This document shows, piece after piece, positions 20,776 through 22,300 of a DNA stretch of 22,300 nucleotides; positions within the stretch are counted from its first letter, which is position 1; each line of letters begins with the position of its first letter. The stretch lies in NCBI GenBank assembly GCA_035286595.1, contig DATEDA010000137.1:1-22300 (forward strand). Reading direction: 5' to 3'. Position numbers and translations under genes: made by a program. Source of the stretch: DATEDA01 sp035286595 (GTDB lineage: Bacteria > Pseudomonadota > Gammaproteobacteria > Burkholderiales > SG8-39). The notes under the pieces were generated by a model. The model made no database searches. It was given only the letters and a program-made list of their open reading frames with translations, and was not told the origin of the DNA.

Positions 20776-22300
20776 TCACAAGTCCTCGGCGAGGATCATC
20801 TCCGAGATCCCCTTCCCGCCCGGGACCATCGGGTACACGTTCTCCGTCTGGTCGGTGATGAAGTCCATGAAGATGAGGTCGTTCTTGCGGCTGAACGCCT
20901 CGCGGAGCGCCGGCTCGACGTCCGCCGGCCGCTCGATCAGCATGCCATGGTGGCCGTAGCCCTCGGCGAGCTTCACGAAGTCGGGCAGCGCGTCCATGTA
21001 GGACTCGGAATACCGGTTGCCGTGGAAGAACTGCTGCCACTGGCGCACCATGCCCATGTAGCGGTTGTTGAGGTTGACGATCTTGATCGGCAGCCGGTAC
21101 TGCTTGCAGGTGGAAAGCTCCTGCAGGCACATCATGATGCTCGACTCGCCGGTGACGCAGACGACGTTCGCGCCGGGGTGGGCGAGCTGGACGCCCATCG
21201 CCGCCGGCAGGCCGAATCCCATCGTCCCGAGGCCGCCGGAGTTGACCCACCGCTTCGGCTTGTCGAACTTGTAGAACTGCGCCGCCCACATCTGGTGCTG
21301 GCCGACGTCGGAGGTCACGAACGCGTCGCCCTGCGTCACCTCGTAGAGCTTCTCCATCACGAGCTGCGGCTTGATGATCTTCGACGCGCGGTCGTAGCGC
21401 AGGCAGTCCTTCGCCTTCCACTCGCCGATCTGCGCCCACCACGCGGCGAGCGCCTTCGGGTCGAGCTTCTGGGGCTGCCCCTCGAGCTGCTTGATGAGGT
21501 CGTCCAACACCTCGCGCACGTTGCCCACGATCGGGATGTCGACCTTGACGCGCTTCGAGATCGACGACGGGTCGATGTCGACGTGGATGATCTTGCGCGG
21601 CACCTGGCCGAAGTGCTTCGGGTTGCCGATCACCCGGTCGTCGAAACGCGCGCCGATCGCGAGCAGCACGTCGCAGTGCTGCATCGCCATGTTCGCTTCG
21701 TAGGTGCCGTGCATGCCGAGCATGCCGACGAACTGCGGATCGGTCCCCGGGAAGCCGCCCAGCCCCATCAGCGTGTTGGTGCACGGGAGCCCGAGCAGCT
21801 TGACGAGCTTGGTGAGCTGGGGCGCGGCGTCCGAGAGAATCACCCCGCCGCCGGTGTAGACCATCGGCCGCTTCGCCTCCAGCAGGAGCTGGACCGCCTT
21901 CTTGACCTGCCCGGGATGCCCCTTCACGGTCGGGTTGTACGACCGCATGGCGACGACTTGCGGGTATTCGAACCGGCACGTCTGGCTGGTCACGTCCTTG
22001 GGGATGTCGACCAGCACCGGGCCGGGGCGTCCGGTGGTCGCGATGTGGAAGGCCTTCTTCATCGTGGGCGCAAGCTCCCGGACGTCCTTCACGAGGAAGT
22101 TGTGCTTGACGCAGGGGCGGGTGATGCCGACGGTGTCGCACTCTTGAAACGCGTCGAGTCCGATCGCGTGGGTCGGCACCTGGCCGGTGATGATGACCAT
22201 CGGGATCGAATCCATGTAGGCCGTGGCGATCCCGGTGACGGCGTTCGTCACGCCGGGGCCCGAAGTGACCAGGCAGACGCCGACCTTGTTGCTCGCCCGC
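20776..22300 (-). CDS. ilvB: Acetolactate synthase, large subunit, C-terminal part (start outside window)
   Basis: The catalytic subunit uses thiamine diphosphate to join two pyruvates, or pyruvate and 2-ketobutyrate, the first common step of branched-chain amino acid synthesis. About 508 codons are visible, and the frame is open to the window edge. Visible parts are SGPGVTNAVTGIATAYMDSIPM, the central FAD-binding domain (RFDDRVIGN, IHVDIDPSSISK) and the C-terminal ThDP domain with GLGTMGFGLPAAMG and VNLNNRYMGMVRQWQ. The metal-binding GDG motif reads G-E-S here (TGESSIMM); I recall betaproteobacterial homologues with GE in place of GD. The stop is 25 bases before the ilvN GTG, and ilvN and ilvC follow in the same transcript. 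Confidence 0.97.
   Translation of the reverse strand, partial: RASNKVGVCLVTSGPGVTNAVTGIATAYMDSIPMVIITGQVPTHAIGLDAFQECDTVGITRPCVKHNFLVKDVRELAPTMKKAFHIATTGRPGPVLVDIPKDVTSQTCRFEYPQVVAMRSYNPTVKGHPGQVKKAVQLLLEAKRPMVYTGGGVILSDAAPQLTKLVKLLGLPCTNTLMGLGGFPGTDPQFVGMLGMHGTYEANMAMQHCDVLLAIGARFDDRVIGNPKHFGQVPRKIIHVDIDPSSISKRVKVDIPIVGNVREVLDDLIKQLEGQPQKLDPKALAAWWAQIGEWKAKDCLRYDRASKIIKPQLVMEKLYEVTQGDAFVTSDVGQHQMWAAQFYKFDKPKRWVNSGGLGTMGFGLPAAMGVQLAHPGANVVCVTGESSIMMCLQELSTCKQYRLPIKIVNLNNRYMGMVRQWQQFFHGNRYSESYMDALPDFVKLAEGYGHHGMLIERPADVEPALREAFSRKNDLIFMDFITDQTENVYPMVPGGKGISEMILAEDL

Noticed and set aside
1..22300. Mobile elements, CRISPR arrays, or a defence or secondary-metabolite system
   Set aside because: No transposase, integrase, regularly spaced repeats or matching gene families were seen; the window is mostly housekeeping genes in recognisable order.

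Overview
The window is a contiguous piece of a high-GC (by eye about two thirds G+C) proteobacterial chromosome. Gene content and order point to a betaproteobacterium: obgE-proB, then a CNP1-family gene, rppH and proS, and on the other side the cluster ilvB-ilvN-ilvC-psd-pssA-leuA. I see no tRNA, rRNA, insertion sequence, integrase, phage gene or CRISPR array. Coding density is very high, and every long open gene looks intact apart from obgE and ilvB, which are cut by the window ends.

Layout. Bases 1-1848 (+): the 3' part of obgE overlaps proB by four bases. Bases 1849-4817 (-): rubrerythrin, an intrinsic terminator, then a tight run of a CCG-type Fe-S oxidoreductase, a DUF3501 protein and a CNP1-family exported protein. 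Bases 4918-6071 (-): a two-CBS-domain protein and the RNA pyrophosphohydrolase rppH. Bases 6262-8570 (+): proS and a lytic transglycosylase. Bases 8567-9301 (-): pyrF. Bases 9444-12848 (+): two full-length paralogues of about 500 residues, each ending in a PilZ-like c-di-GMP-binding module. Bases 12832-14094 (-): a YihY/BrkB membrane protein. Bases 14151-15780 (+): wrbA, a PNPOx-like/DUF2470 protein and a DUF2069 membrane protein, joined by ATGA overlaps. Bases 15818-22300 (-): leuA with its leader, pssA, psd, ilvC, ilvN and partial ilvB, covering branched-chain amino acid and phosphatidylethanolamine synthesis.

The parts most worth a second look are these. (1) The PilZ-like paralogue pair: each copy has a sigma-54-type -24/-12 element of nearly the same sequence at nearly the same distance from its start, and two related GTGA-N6-TCAC inverted repeats lie in the 354-base gap between the copies. 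(2) A 26-codon leader peptide with ten leucine codons upstream of leuA, followed by mutually exclusive RNA pairings, which looks like leucine attenuation. (3) The rubrerythrin/Fe-S oxidoreductase/DUF3501 set, with a strong promoter, an inverted repeat over the predicted transcription start and a terminator that leaves almost no room for a second promoter. (4) A perfect 12-bp GC stem whose loop holds the stop and start codons of two adjacent genes.

All assignments come from reading the sequence and recognising families. No database search was run, and regulatory calls are motif matches only.
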